Shown: positions 1 to 9,077, counted from the stretch's first letter. The stretch is DNA of 54,091 bases from an uncultured Bacteroidales bacterium (GCA_937876995.1 CALEFD010000047.1:1-54091), one strand, 5' to 3'. The notes: a model not told the origin generated them from the sequence alone. Numbers and translations are program-made.

Positions 1-457
1 GGAAGCGTCACATGGACTACGAAAGTCGTGAAAAGTTCCTCATCAAAGATGTCAATCTCATCAACGGAATCCTTTATTGCTTCAACTGCATCACGGTCAA
101 ATTCCCAATCACTTCTGTAATTGTTGATTACAGAAAAGAGATTCTTTGTTGTATCATTGTAATTTACACTTCCTTCAGGAAGAGTTTCGTAGTTACCGCT
201 GATCAGTGCGTCGTAAGCAATTCGCATATGCGAAATAATCAACTCTACATCTTCTTCAGGACAATCCATCTCAGGCAATTTTTTGCGTGTAGTCTCCAGA
301 TATTCCTCAAAAGAATAAAAGTAATGTGTTTTATATTCCGTAAAGCCGTCTTCTCTGGTCACTGAAAAATCATACATATATGAAGTTTTGTTCCTTCTTC
401 AAGGAAGTTAATTAATGAATTTAAATTTCCATACATAACATTCATATCTCCGTACAT
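1..457 (-). pseudogene. Broken ORF of unknown function, running off the left edge
   Basis: Two minus-strand reading frames follow one another. The first starts with ATG at 457 (MYGDMNVMYG...) and stops at 359 after 32 codons, ending ...EEGTKLHICMIFQ. The second starts with ATG at 377 (MYDFSVTRED...) and stays open to the window edge, giving at least 125 residues rich in acidic and aromatic residues. The first frame stops just where the second begins to look protein-like, so a one-base deletion near 365-375 in a single gene is a simple reading; two overlapping genes are the alternative. I recognise no family. Codon use here is less AT-rich than in the gene that follows at 408-1010, which hints at a different source. 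The 32-codon frame also overlaps the 3' end of that gene. Confidence 0.35.
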
Positions 458-1010
458 TTTTATAACATTTTAAGCTTGATCCTGATCCTTCTTCTTTGTA
501 TCCGCTTGGACAACTATATGTTGTTACATTTTTATAACATTTTGTACTTGAACCAGAACCTTCTTTTTTTGCTCCAGTTGGACATGTATATGTTGTAGTT
601 CCTGGAACTGTTGAACATGATTCAGTTGGAATATATTCAGTACATGTACTACATACTGTATGATATTGCCCACCTGACCATGAACCTGTACAGTTACAAG
701 GATATGAATTTGTATATCCACCAGATGTACATACTTTTTTGTCTTCAGTTTTATTTTTAATTACATCTACATATACTTTTTTAGTGCTTGTACTCTTAGT
801 AGCATCAATTGTACTTGTACTTGTATTTGCTTTAGCATCTTTAGTGTCTGTATTTGCTGTTGCATTAATTGTTTCTTTTTTTGGTTTAAAATACTTATTC
901 AGATTAATGGTTAATAAAGAGATTATACTAATAGTTAGTAATAATACTAATATAATTCTATTCCAGTTTATTTTTCTTACTTTTTTCATATTATCACTTT
1001 CTTTATTCAC
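408..1010 (-). CDS. Cysteine-rich repeat protein with one membrane anchor
   Basis: A 200-residue protein of no known function. A basic start is followed by one hydrophobic segment (about residues 18-37), consistent with an N-terminal anchor. A Thr/Ser/Lys-rich linker (about 45-85) leads to a cysteine-rich outer region. That region ends in two near-identical repeats of about 21 residues of the form TYxCPxGxKxEGSGSSxKCYKNV. Such Cys repeats are common in surface proteins of AT-rich gut Firmicutes and Mollicute-like lineages and foreign to the Bacteroidales genes in the rest of the window. The start overlaps the end of the CapA-like gene upstream by 8 bp, so the two are probably co-transcribed. 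After the last KCYKNV the sequence turns into an unrelated tail, so the C-terminus may be artificial. Confidence 0.55.
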   Translation of the reverse strand: MNKESDNMKKVRKINWNRIILVLLLTISIISLLTINLNKYFKPKKETINATANTDTKDAKANTSTSTIDATKSTSTKKVYVDVIKNKTEDKKVCTSGGYTNSYPCNCTGSWSGGQYHTVCSTCTEYIPTESCSTVPGTTTYTCPTGAKKEGSGSSTKCYKNVTTYSCPSGYKEEGSGSSLKCYKNVRRYECYVWKFKFIN

Positions 1011-2487
1011 TTAATGGTTTTACTGATATATTATTATCATATCTTTGTACTATTTCTTTATATATATTATAAACATTACTATAATTAGGTAAATAGTCTT
1101 TTATCATAGGATTAGAGAATGGTATTACTTTAAAGTCTCTCCAAGTTTTGGTATTATAGTATGTATAAATTAGTTCATTATCTATATTATCTATAGTAAT
1201 ATTAACTTCAGCTTTTTTTACTGTTTTAGTTATATCTAAACTAGTCATAAGACCGACCATTTTATTATAATTATCATTTTGATATTGGGCTGATATAAGA
1301 TTACCTAATGAATATATTACTAGGGTATCATTTATCCATTCTATAGGCTCTATGACATGTGGATGTGTTCCTATTATTATATCAACATCTAAACTAGATA
1401 AGTATTCTGCCATATCTTTTTGATATTCTGTTGGTTCATTTTTATATTCTATCCCCCAGTGCATAGCAACTATTAAAATATCTACTTTGTCTCTAATAGC
1501 TTCTATATCTTGTTTTACTTGTTTTTTATATTCTTGATATAAAGTATCATTTCTATAATCATTTAAATATAGATTTGTTGGCCAAATATTAACTAAGTAT
1601 TCTTTTCCACTTGGAACGTTTATTCCATTAGTACCATAAGTATAGTTTAACATGGTATAAGTAATGTTATTAACTTCAGCTATTTTGATTTGGTTTTTCT
1701 CATCAAAGCTAGAGTAACTTCCTACTGCTAATACATTTTCTTTAGAATTCCAATAATTTCTAGAATTAATAACGGCGCTTTCTCCTTTATCCATAGTATG
1801 GTTAGTAGCAAGAGACACTAAATTAAATCCCGCATCAATCATAGCGTCCCCTACTTCTTTAGGTGAATTGAATGTTGGATAATCACTTAATCCTAATTCA
1901 ATACCTCCTAAAATAGTTTCTTGGTTGTAGTATGCTATGTCATATTCTTTGACAATTGGTTTGATGAGTTCATACATTTTAGTAAAATCATATATACCAT
2001 TAAAATAAGTTAAAATATCAACATCATTTTTCCATGTAAAACTTCCAATTGAACTTACTGGGTCAGATGTATTTGTTCTAATTTCTTTATAATTTGATTG
2101 TTGAAGAGGTTTATATAAAGTAATTGACCCAGGGTTTGTTACACCATCTCCGCCACCAAATATGTTACCTTTTATAGTTGTATTATCAGTTGATAGTGTT
2201 ATATTACCTCTTACAACTGAAATAGATCCACCACCATAAACATTACCTGATACTGTTGAATCTTTAATAGTTACATTTACGTTACCAGTTACTTCTGATA
2301 AAGTAAGAGCAGCTTTTTTACCATTTAAGAATAAGTTATGATTACCTTCACCTTCAGACTTTGAATGATATATACGTGTTACGATTTGTGCATTTTCAGC
2401 ATCATAACTAGGATATCCTTTTGGTGCTTCATTCCATAATGGGTTACCTAAAGATGCTGCATTTTTATTATAATTATTTATTGCAAT
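1003..2487 (-). CDS. CapA/poly-gamma-glutamate-type metallophosphoesterase-like protein, 5' end missing
   Basis: The frame is open from a TAA at 2488-2490 to the stop at 1003, about 494 codons, but its first ATG is only at 1977, inside the conserved domain. The last ~330 residues fit the CapA/PgsA family, whose proteins are linked to capsule or poly-gamma-glutamate export: an ATNHTMDKG motif, a MHWGIEY motif and a GTHPHVIEP motif, all typical metal-site segments. The upstream part (2060-2487) is a Gly/Ser/Thr-rich stretch with repeated YGGG/FGGG turns, as in beta-helical surface proteins of Firmicutes. No signal peptide is seen because the N-terminus is missing. The sequence changes to Bacteroidales type just beyond 2490, so the gene is truncated by a seam. 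Family call is fairly sure; host and completeness are not. Confidence 0.6.
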   Translation of the reverse strand: MAINNYNKNAASLGNPLWNEAPKGYPSYDAENAQIVTRIYHSKSEGEGNHNLFLNGKKAALTLSEVTGNVNVTIKDSTVSGNVYGGGSISVVRGNITLSTDNTTIKGNIFGGGDGVTNPGSITLYKPLQQSNYKEIRTNTSDPVSSIGSFTWKNDVDILTYFNGIYDFTKMYELIKPIVKEYDIAYYNQETILGGIELGLSDYPTFNSPKEVGDAMIDAGFNLVSLATNHTMDKGESAVINSRNYWNSKENVLAVGSYSSFDEKNQIKIAEVNNITYTMLNYTYGTNGINVPSGKEYLVNIWPTNLYLNDYRNDTLYQEYKKQVKQDIEAIRDKVDILIVAMHWGIEYKNEPTEYQKDMAEYLSSLDVDIIIGTHPHVIEPIEWINDTLVIYSLGNLISAQYQNDNYNKMVGLMTSLDITKTVKKAEVNITIDNIDNELIYTYYNTKTWRDFKVIPFSNPMIKDYLPNYSNVYNIYKEIVQRYDNNISVKPLSE

Positions 2488-2668
2488 TTACTTCTCGCAA
2501 AAGTACAACAACACTTTGTATTTCACAACATTTTTCCACCATAGTGGTTTTATCCCAAAGAGTTCCTTCTGCATTCTACGAAAATCTTTAAGACTACAAC
2601 ATTGAAAAGAGGATGAAAAATATTATCTTTACGCACTAAATAAATATCATTAACAGAAATTACTAACA
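2488..2668. other. Seam and upstream region of the DUF6057 operon
   Basis: About 180 bp without a gene. From about 2495 the sequence changes to Bacteroidales style. It contains a minus-strand -7-like element TACTTTTG (2505-2498) pointing left into the foreign segment, where no matching Bacteroidales gene follows; this suggests a divergent gene was lost at the seam. The plus-strand promoter of the next operon is listed separately. Confidence 0.4.
2601..2631 (+). promoter_or_regulatory. Candidate promoter of the DUF6057 operon
   Basis: ATTG at 2601-2604 and TATCTTTA at 2624-2631, separated by 19 bp, approximate the Bacteroidota -33/-7 pair. The last base of the -7 element differs from the TAnnTTTG consensus. 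The start codon follows 38 bp downstream. Confidence 0.4.
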
Positions 2669-4618
2669 ATGGCGTTAACAGATAGCAAGAAAATTATAGA
2701 GAAATATGGTTTTTGGATCTATTCATTGCTTTTGGCTATTATTGTATTTTACACTTTAGGAGTGGAATACAACGAATGGCTTATAAGAATAGAATCAAAA
2801 TCGTTGTTTATTTACAATAGTGACTTTTTTAAAGAGACGGTGCTTGTCCCTACAGGATTGTTAAGCTACATATCGCTGTTCTTAACACAGTTTTTGCATT
2901 CGCCACTGATAGGTACAACCATTTTCACATTGTTGCTGTTTTTTTCGGCTTTTATTACAAAAGTCGCATATAACATTTCCGACAGAGATTCTATAATTGC
3001 ATTTCTGCCTGCAGTGCTTATACTGATTATAAACGGCAGCATAGGTTATGCCCTTTACACACTTAAATCACCGGGATTCTTCTTTATGCCTGTTTTGGGT
3101 TATGCCATTTCCACCACAGCAGTATGGGGCATAAGTAGAATTAAATCGCCGGTATTATCAATCCCGGCTATTATAATCTGGTGTTTTTTGGGTTATTTAA
3201 GTTTTGGTATATATGCGTTAGCGGCAACAGTAGCTGTCACGGTTATTCAGTACAAACGTGAATGTATCAATGTAGCCAGAATAGCAATTCTCCTGTTTGC
3301 TGTAATATTCTTAGTGTTTACTCCGCTGATTACGTATAATCTGACAACAACAGTAAGTTCCGTTTCCAAAACGTTTTTGTTAGGAATTCCAAATCTCACC
3401 GCAGGACAACACAGTTCTGTTTTTGGCACAGCATTTGCCATACTTATTGCTATTCAGATTGCACTTTCCATATACAAACCACTACCACAAGCAAAAGCGC
3501 CAAGTTACCTGTTTTTGCAAAGTGGTATTTTGATTATATATCTGCTTTCCGCATATCTTTGCTGGTTTAGAGACCCAAATTTCAAGGCAGAGATAGCAAT
3601 GTCGAATGCCATTGACAACAACAATTGGAAAGAGGTATGCAACATTCACAAAGAAATTTCTGACAAATACATAAATAGTGACAGAAAGGCATACGAAAAA
3701 CTTTCTGCAAAAGCGAATATAGCCACATCGCCTGCAGAACTTGAAAATCTTATAAAAGAGACGAAAGGCAAATTCTACGAACCAAGTCGTATGATGGTTC
3801 AATTTAAGAATCTGGCACTTGTAAAATTAGGGACAGAGGCTAACCAGGCTTTTGCATATAAAGATGGAGGACGTATTCAAAAGTTCAAGAACACTATTCC
3901 TATAGCTCTGCAATGCGGCAAGCAGTTATATCTGCATTACGGATTACCTTTTTTTGCTTACAGATGGTGCATAGAAGAGGCTGTTGAATATGGTTGGAAT
4001 GTAGATAATTTAAAATATGCCACACTATCTTGTATTCTTACCGGCGATTATGGCGTTGCTTGCAAATTTCTGGATAAACTTGACAAAACATTATACCATA
4101 AGAGATGGGCAAAAGAGGTGAGAAAATACATAGACCACCCATCACTAATAGCAGAAGCAGAGCAATTCAAAAGCATAAAGCAGTTAATGTGTTATGACAG
4201 TACACTGGACAACGACAATGCTGTAATTGAGTCATATCTCATTAAACATTTTACTACACACAGGCCACAAAATGCAACTCCTCAGTTTGACAGAGTTGCT
4301 ATGCTATGGGCATTGCAGACACAAGACATTGCTACTTTTTGGAAATGTTTCTCTAATTACATTCAGACAAACGATACACAAAAGATGCCTCGTTACTATC
4401 AAGAGGCCGCCCTACTCTACGGAAATCTTGAAAAGAGTGTCAATATAAGCAATATGCCTTTCGATAAGGCTGTACTTACATCATATGAGAATTTCAACAG
4501 ATTCTCTTCCGGTCACGCGGTACGTTCTATTGAGGTTTCACGTTTTCCATATTCAGAACGATTTGGAAACACTTTCTACTTTTACTACTATTTCATTAGG
4601 AACTTGAATACTTATTGA
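2669..4618 (+). CDS. DUF6057-family multi-pass membrane protein
   Basis: A 649-residue protein. The N-terminal half holds roughly ten hydrophobic segments (from about residue 12 to 300). The C-terminal half (about 310-649) is soluble, helical and TPR-like, probably repeat-forming. This layout matches the DUF6057 family, found almost only in Bacteroidales; its function is not established. It is followed after 3 bp by a lipoprotein with a heme-c-like motif and then by an amidase, so the three are one operon. The context suggests a cell-envelope role, for example sensing or remodelling of the wall, but nothing in the sequence shows a reaction. The start is the first ATG after the promoter and gives an immediate membrane segment. 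Confidence 0.65.
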   Translation: MALTDSKKIIEKYGFWIYSLLLAIIVFYTLGVEYNEWLIRIESKSLFIYNSDFFKETVLVPTGLLSYISLFLTQFLHSPLIGTTIFTLLLFFSAFITKVAYNISDRDSIIAFLPAVLILIINGSIGYALYTLKSPGFFFMPVLGYAISTTAVWGISRIKSPVLSIPAIIIWCFLGYLSFGIYALAATVAVTVIQYKRECINVARIAILLFAVIFLVFTPLITYNLTTTVSSVSKTFLLGIPNLTAGQHSSVFGTAFAILIAIQIALSIYKPLPQAKAPSYLFLQSGILIIYLLSAYLCWFRDPNFKAEIAMSNAIDNNNWKEVCNIHKEISDKYINSDRKAYEKLSAKANIATSPAELENLIKETKGKFYEPSRMMVQFKNLALVKLGTEANQAFAYKDGGRIQKFKNTIPIALQCGKQLYLHYGLPFFAYRWCIEEAVEYGWNVDNLKYATLSCILTGDYGVACKFLDKLDKTLYHKRWAKEVRKYIDHPSLIAEAEQFKSIKQLMCYDSTLDNDNAVIESYLIKHFTTHRPQNATPQFDRVAMLWALQTQDIATFWKCFSNYIQTNDTQKMPRYYQEAALLYGNLEKSVNISNMPFDKAVLTSYENFNRFSSGHAVRSIEVSRFPYSERFGNTFYFYYYFIRNLNTY

Positions 4619-4621
4619 TAT

Positions 4622-6112
4622 ATGAAAAAGATTACACCTTATATATTATTGTCGTTCCTGCTTGCAGCATGTACGGCAAACATACCTCAGAATTTTTCTG
4701 AAAGCAAAGAGGCTACAGAGATTTTTCCGGATTTTTCAAACATTACAATTCCGTCTAACATTGCTCCTCTGAATTTCCAAATTCTGACTGAGGCAGATAA
4801 ATATGTAACCCGTTTTTCAAATGGAAGTTATGAATATCTGCAATCGGGCAACACCATAAACATTCCGTTATCCAAATGGGAAAAATTGATGGCAAATAGT
4901 AATAAGATAGAGGTAGATATCTACTCATCACACCACGGCAGTTGGGTAAAGCACCCTACATTTACCTGGCAAATAGCAGAAGAAATAGACCCCTATATAT
5001 CTTACAGACTTATTCCACCATCGGTAGAAAGTTACGAAAGACTAAGTATCAATCAGCGTAATCTGACAAATTTTGAAGAGACAGTTATTTACGCCAATTC
5101 TATGGTACAGTACGATGATAACGGACAGTGTATAAACTGTCATCACTACAAAAATTGGGAGACAGACCAGATGATGTTCCACGCAAGACAGTATTTGGGT
5201 GGCACAGTAATCATCAATAATGGAGATATGAAGAGAATCAACCTGAAGACCGACTCAACCATATCGGCAGGTGTTTATCCGGCATGGCATCCAACACACA
5301 ACTACATTGCATTCTCCACAAATAAGACACGCCAATCTGTACATACCAATAACAACAATCGTATAGAGGTGTTCGATACAGAAAGCGATCTTATTCTTTA
5401 CAACATAGACAAAAACAGCGTAAGCATAGTAGAAAACGATACCGCAGAATTTGAATGTTTTCCGGCCTGGACGCCCGACGGTAAAACCCTGTATTACGTT
5501 TCAGCCCACTTTGAGTACGGTTTTGGTTCTGACAGAGAAGAGTATATTGTAAAGAACCACAAGAGCATTCACTACAATCTATACAAAAAATCGTTCAACC
5601 CTGAAACTGCAGCGTGGGGCAAACCCGAATTGGTTTACGATGCAGCATCAGAAGACAGAAGCATCACTCTGCCAAGAGTATCACCTGACGGCAGATATCT
5701 GTTGTTCACTATGGGCGATTATGGTGTCTTCCACATTTGGCACAAAGACGCTAATTTATATCTAATGGATTTGCAAAATGGCTCTACACGTGAATTATCT
5801 GAAATAAACAGTAGCGACGTAGAGAGTTATCACTCTTGGTCCAGCAATGGTAAGTGGATTATTTTCAGTACCAGACGCGATGATGGTGGTTTTACCCGTC
5901 TGTACTTATCTCATTTAGGCGAGGATGGAAAGTTTACAAAAGCATTCCCCATTCCGCAACAATCTCCTGACTATAGTACTAATTTTATGTTCTCATACAA
6001 CATACCTGAATTTATGAAAGAACCAGTAAGCGTATCTCCAAAAGAGATTGCATCGTTCTTTAAGAATTCAGAAACCATACAGGCCAATTTCACTAAAACC
6101 GTCAACGAATAA
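4622..6112 (+). CDS. Lipoprotein with CxxCH motif and TolB-like beta-propeller repeats
   Basis: A 496-residue exported protein. The signal peptide ends in a lipobox LLAAC with Cys17, so the mature protein is lipid-anchored outside the inner membrane. After an N-terminal beta-rich region there is CINCHH at residues 170-175, a CxxCH signature normally used for covalent c-type heme. The rest carries PD40/TolB-type blades, each starting with a P-x-W/S-P-x-G-like turn: PAWHPTHNYIAF, PAWTPDGKTLYY, PRVSPDGRYLLF and HSWSSNGKWIIF. Propeller plus CxxCH in one lipoprotein is a recognised but uncharacterised Bacteroidales architecture. It sits 3 bp after the DUF6057 gene and 3 bp before the amidase gene, so translation is probably coupled. 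Heme binding is an inference; the cysteines could instead form a disulfide or bind metal. Confidence 0.65.
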   Translation: MKKITPYILLSFLLAACTANIPQNFSESKEATEIFPDFSNITIPSNIAPLNFQILTEADKYVTRFSNGSYEYLQSGNTINIPLSKWEKLMANSNKIEVDIYSSHHGSWVKHPTFTWQIAEEIDPYISYRLIPPSVESYERLSINQRNLTNFEETVIYANSMVQYDDNGQCINCHHYKNWETDQMMFHARQYLGGTVIINNGDMKRINLKTDSTISAGVYPAWHPTHNYIAFSTNKTRQSVHTNNNNRIEVFDTESDLILYNIDKNSVSIVENDTAEFECFPAWTPDGKTLYYVSAHFEYGFGSDREEYIVKNHKSIHYNLYKKSFNPETAAWGKPELVYDAASEDRSITLPRVSPDGRYLLFTMGDYGVFHIWHKDANLYLMDLQNGSTRELSEINSSDVESYHSWSSNGKWIIFSTRRDDGGFTRLYLSHLGEDGKFTKAFPIPQQSPDYSTNFMFSYNIPEFMKEPVSVSPKEIASFFKNSETIQANFTKTVNE

Positions 6113-6115
6113 GAG

Positions 6116-7216
6116 ATGAGATTATTTAGAAGCGTTACACTTTTGTTAATACTGTTATTTGGAGCAAGCACAGATTTATTTTGTGCAGATCAGTTTGTTG
6201 TGGTTTTAGATGCAGGACACGGAGGAAAAGATCCGGGTGCCGTTAATGGCAAGGCACAAGAAAAGAACATCAACCTGAATGTCGCTCTTAAAGTGGGCAA
6301 GCTTATTGAAGAGAATTGCAAAGATGTAAAGGTTATATACACAAGAAAGAGTGATACATTTATAGAATTGAGCAAACGTGCAGATATTGCAAATAAAGCT
6401 GATGCAGATATGTTTATCTCTATACATACAAATTCGGCTACAAATAAATCGGCATACGGTGCTGAAACTTTTCTTTTAGGTGTTGAAGAGAACAGGACAA
6501 GTGCAAATTTCAATGTAGCCATAGCAGAGAACAAAGCTATATTGTACGAAAGCGACTACGAAACCACATACGCAGGCTACGACCCAAATAGTGCAGAGAG
6601 TCAGATTATCTTTGAATTTATGCAGAATGAGCATCAAAAGGAGAGTCTGAAGTTTGCATCTATAGTACAGAACAGATTGGTTAATACAGCACAAAGGCAT
6701 AACAGAGGTGTCCATCAGGCTGGTTTTCTTGTTTTGTGGCGTAGCGCCATGCCAAGCATCCTTATAGAATTGGGATTCATATCGAATGCCAATGATATGA
6801 AGTATATGACATCACAAAAAGGTATGGACGAATTAAGCCAAAGCATATATCTGGCATTCAATGAATATCTGACAGAAACCAGAAACGGTCAAAACAAAAC
6901 AACATCGGTTGTTATGGAGAGCAAACCACAAACAGAGGTTGTTACAGCAGATATACCGGTATTCAAAGTGCAGTTCCTTACATCTAAAACTGTTTTAGGT
7001 AAAAAAGACAGCCGTCTATCTGGTCTATCGGATGTAGAATACTACAAAGATAATGGTCTCTATAAATACACTTGCGGTGCAACCACCGATTACAACAAGA
7101 TTCAGACAACAAAGAAAGAGGTAAACAAAAAATATAAAGATGCTTTTATTGTTGCTTTTTTAGGCGAAAAGAGAATTAGTATTGACGAAGCAAGACGATT
7201 AGCCGGCAAAAACTAA
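6116..7216 (+). CDS. N-acetylmuramoyl-L-alanine amidase with C-terminal SPOR-like domain
   Basis: A 366-residue zinc amidase of the Amidase_3 (AmiC/CwlM) family, which cuts the bond between MurNAc and L-alanine in peptidoglycan, usually during cell separation. A signal peptide of about 23 residues exports it. The zinc ligands are visible as H35 (DAGHGG), E49 (QEKNINL) and H104 (SIHTN), and the catalytic glutamate as E218 (LIELGF). An insertion around residues 128-170, between the metal sites, is common in Bacteroidota homologues and may cover the active site. Residues about 280-366 form a beta-rich domain (FKVQFLTS..., YKYTCGATTDY) like the SPOR-type domain of Bacteroidales amidases, which would target it to septal wall. 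It is the last gene of the DUF6057 operon. Confidence 0.88.
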   Translation: MRLFRSVTLLLILLFGASTDLFCADQFVVVLDAGHGGKDPGAVNGKAQEKNINLNVALKVGKLIEENCKDVKVIYTRKSDTFIELSKRADIANKADADMFISIHTNSATNKSAYGAETFLLGVEENRTSANFNVAIAENKAILYESDYETTYAGYDPNSAESQIIFEFMQNEHQKESLKFASIVQNRLVNTAQRHNRGVHQAGFLVLWRSAMPSILIELGFISNANDMKYMTSQKGMDELSQSIYLAFNEYLTETRNGQNKTTSVVMESKPQTEVVTADIPVFKVQFLTSKTVLGKKDSRLSGLSDVEYYKDNGLYKYTCGATTDYNKIQTTKKEVNKKYKDAFIVAFLGEKRISIDEARRLAGKN

Positions 7217-7471
7217 AATAGATTTTGTCTAAATAACACCATATTTTAAAACCTTTATTTATTTTTTCACTTACCCCACTACGCAGTACTTAAAACGGCA
7301 TTTTTAAAGTAAAAAAACAATCTACGCAAAAAGTTATTAACAGGCTAACTCATTGTTATCCAAGACTTTAATTCAAGTCAAGGGTTGTTTTTCAACACAA
7401 AAACAGATTTTTTGCAAACCATTAAATAACAAGCACTTACAAAATGCTGTTTTTAGGGGATTCAAAACAGA

Positions 7472-7503
7472 TTTGTATGAATGAAATAAGATTGCCAATT
7501 TTG
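7472..7503 (+). promoter_or_regulatory. Candidate dnaA promoter
   Basis: TTTG at 7472-7475 and CAATTTTG at 7496-7503 with a 20-bp spacer fit the Bacteroidota TTTG / TAnnTTTG promoter except for the first base of the -7 element. The expected start of transcription is about 7510, giving a leader of roughly 30 nt. Confidence 0.5.
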
Positions 7504-7525
7504 CATTGCAATTAGAAACGAAAGC

Positions 7526-7531
7526 AAGGAG
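7526..7531 (+). promoter_or_regulatory. Shine-Dalgarno site of dnaA
   Basis: AAGGAG lies 9 nt before the ATG at 7541. Strong Shine-Dalgarno sites are unusual in Bacteroidota, and most genes in this window lack one, so dnaA is an exception. It supports 7541 as the true start. Confidence 0.6.
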
Positions 7532-7540
7532 ATATTAACA

Positions 7541-8941
7541 ATGTCAAATAGTGAACTAAATACAAAATGGAACAGTTGTCTTGAATTTATACAAGACAAT
7601 GTTGAGCCTATGGTTTATGAAACCTGGTTCACTATACTCAAACCTGTAAGTTTAGATAATAACACCTTACTTATTGAGGCTCCAAGTTCTTTCGTTTGTG
7701 AATTTATTGAAGAGAACTATCTGAATGAGTTCCAGGCAGCTGTTTGCAAATATTTTGGTAATCAGATTACTGTCGATTACAAGATTATTGTTGACAAGAC
7801 AAATTCACAAAGCACTACTGTACGTTCACAAGAGTTTCAGCCTGCAATCATCAAGAATCAGAAGCCATTAAGCAATACAGCTCCTTCTGCCACAGATGCT
7901 CCTCAGGTACAGGATTTGGATTCAATGCTGAATACAAAGTACAGTTTCAGCAATTTCATTGAGGGCTACAGTAACAAGATGGCAAGAATAGCCGGTGAGA
8001 CTATTGCTCAAAATCCCGGAAGCACATCTTTCAACCCACTTTTCATACACGGTTCATCCGGTGTTGGTAAAACTCACCTTCTGAATGCTATAGGTATGAA
8101 AGTTAAAGAACTGCATCCCGACAAAAGAGTACTTTACGTATCTTCACATCTGTTCCATATACAGTTTATAGATGCTATAAGAAGCAACAATACAAACGAT
8201 TTCATACACTTCTATCAAACTATAGATGTACTTATCATAGACGATATGCAAGAATTATCCGGTTTCCCAAAGACCACAAATACATTCTTCCATATATTCA
8301 ATCACCTGCATCAAAACCGCAAGCAGTTGATAATGTCCTGTGACAGACATCCTAAAGATTTGAAAGATATTGAAGAGAGAATGATTACCAGATTCAAATG
8401 GGGATTGGTTACAGAATTAGAGAAACCGGATCTACAGTTGAGAAAGGACATTCTAAGGGACAAAACTTCAAGAGATGGTTTGGTGGTAAACAACGAGGTT
8501 ATAGATTTTGCTGCAGAAAACATCACAGGTAGCGTAAGAGACTTGGAAGGTTTTATAGCTTCACTTATGGCCCACTCTACTTTCTACAATAAGGAGATAA
8601 ATTTAGAGCTCACAAAGGACATTCTAAATAAGAACAGCAAGAAAGAAGAAAAGCCTATCACCATTGAATCAATCATAAATACTGTTTGTGAATATTTCGA
8701 TGTTGATGTAGATGCCATTCAAACCAAATCCAGAAAACATGAAGTGGTTCAGGTAAGACAAATCAGCATGTATTTGGCAAAAAAACATCTGGACTTCTCA
8801 ACATCAAAAATTGGTGCTTACATAGGCAAAAGAGACCACGCCACAGTTTTGCATGCTTGCAATATGGTAAAAGACCAGTTACAAGTTGACAAAAACTTTA
8901 GAAAAGATATGGAAAATATTGAGAGTTCTCTTAAGTCTTAA
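7541..8941 (+). CDS. dnaA: Chromosomal replication initiator DnaA
   Basis: A 466-residue DnaA of normal length. The N-terminal interaction domain (about residues 1-85) is followed by a variable linker. The AAA+ domain (about 128-345) has the Walker A motif GSSGVGKTHLL and the Walker B motif LIIDDMQ. The C-terminal DNA-binding domain contains the DnaA signature around KRDHATVLHACN, a helix-turn-helix that reads DnaA boxes. It binds ATP, assembles on the origin and opens DNA to start replication. It is monocistronic: its own promoter and Shine-Dalgarno lie upstream and a hairpin terminator lies just downstream. The next gene is a ribonucleotide reductase, so replication initiation and dNTP supply are neighbours. 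Confidence 0.97.
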   Translation: MSNSELNTKWNSCLEFIQDNVEPMVYETWFTILKPVSLDNNTLLIEAPSSFVCEFIEENYLNEFQAAVCKYFGNQITVDYKIIVDKTNSQSTTVRSQEFQPAIIKNQKPLSNTAPSATDAPQVQDLDSMLNTKYSFSNFIEGYSNKMARIAGETIAQNPGSTSFNPLFIHGSSGVGKTHLLNAIGMKVKELHPDKRVLYVSSHLFHIQFIDAIRSNNTNDFIHFYQTIDVLIIDDMQELSGFPKTTNTFFHIFNHLHQNRKQLIMSCDRHPKDLKDIEERMITRFKWGLVTELEKPDLQLRKDILRDKTSRDGLVVNNEVIDFAAENITGSVRDLEGFIASLMAHSTFYNKEINLELTKDILNKNSKKEEKPITIESIINTVCEYFDVDVDAIQTKSRKHEVVQVRQISMYLAKKHLDFSTSKIGAYIGKRDHATVLHACNMVKDQLQVDKNFRKDMENIESSLKS

Positions 8942-8971
8942 TTCAACACGAACAACAAAACAGCAACATAC

Positions 8972-9012
8972 AATCCGGAGAACAAAACATTCTTCGGATT
9001 TTTCTTTTTTTC
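8972..9012 (+). terminator. Rho-independent terminator after dnaA
   Basis: AATCCGGAGAA (8972-8982) can pair with TTCTTCGGATT (8990-9000), an 11-bp stem with one G-T pair, followed by a T-rich run. It lies 31 bp after the dnaA stop codon. Confidence 0.75.
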
Positions 9013-9077
9013 ACATCGGCATTTTACACAAAACAAGATAAAGCCACAACCGCGCAAAACACAAAAATTTCACATTT

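Larger units (their letters stand above)
7217..7540. other. Intergenic region upstream of dnaA, possible replication origin
   Basis: 324 bp with no gene. It is very AT-rich, with A/T runs around 7246-7330 and 7376-7440 that could unwind. One DnaA-box-like site, TTATCCAAG (7356-7364), differs from TTATCCACA at two bases; I see no cluster of boxes. Origins are often next to dnaA, but with a single weak box the origin call is only a possibility. Confidence 0.3.
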
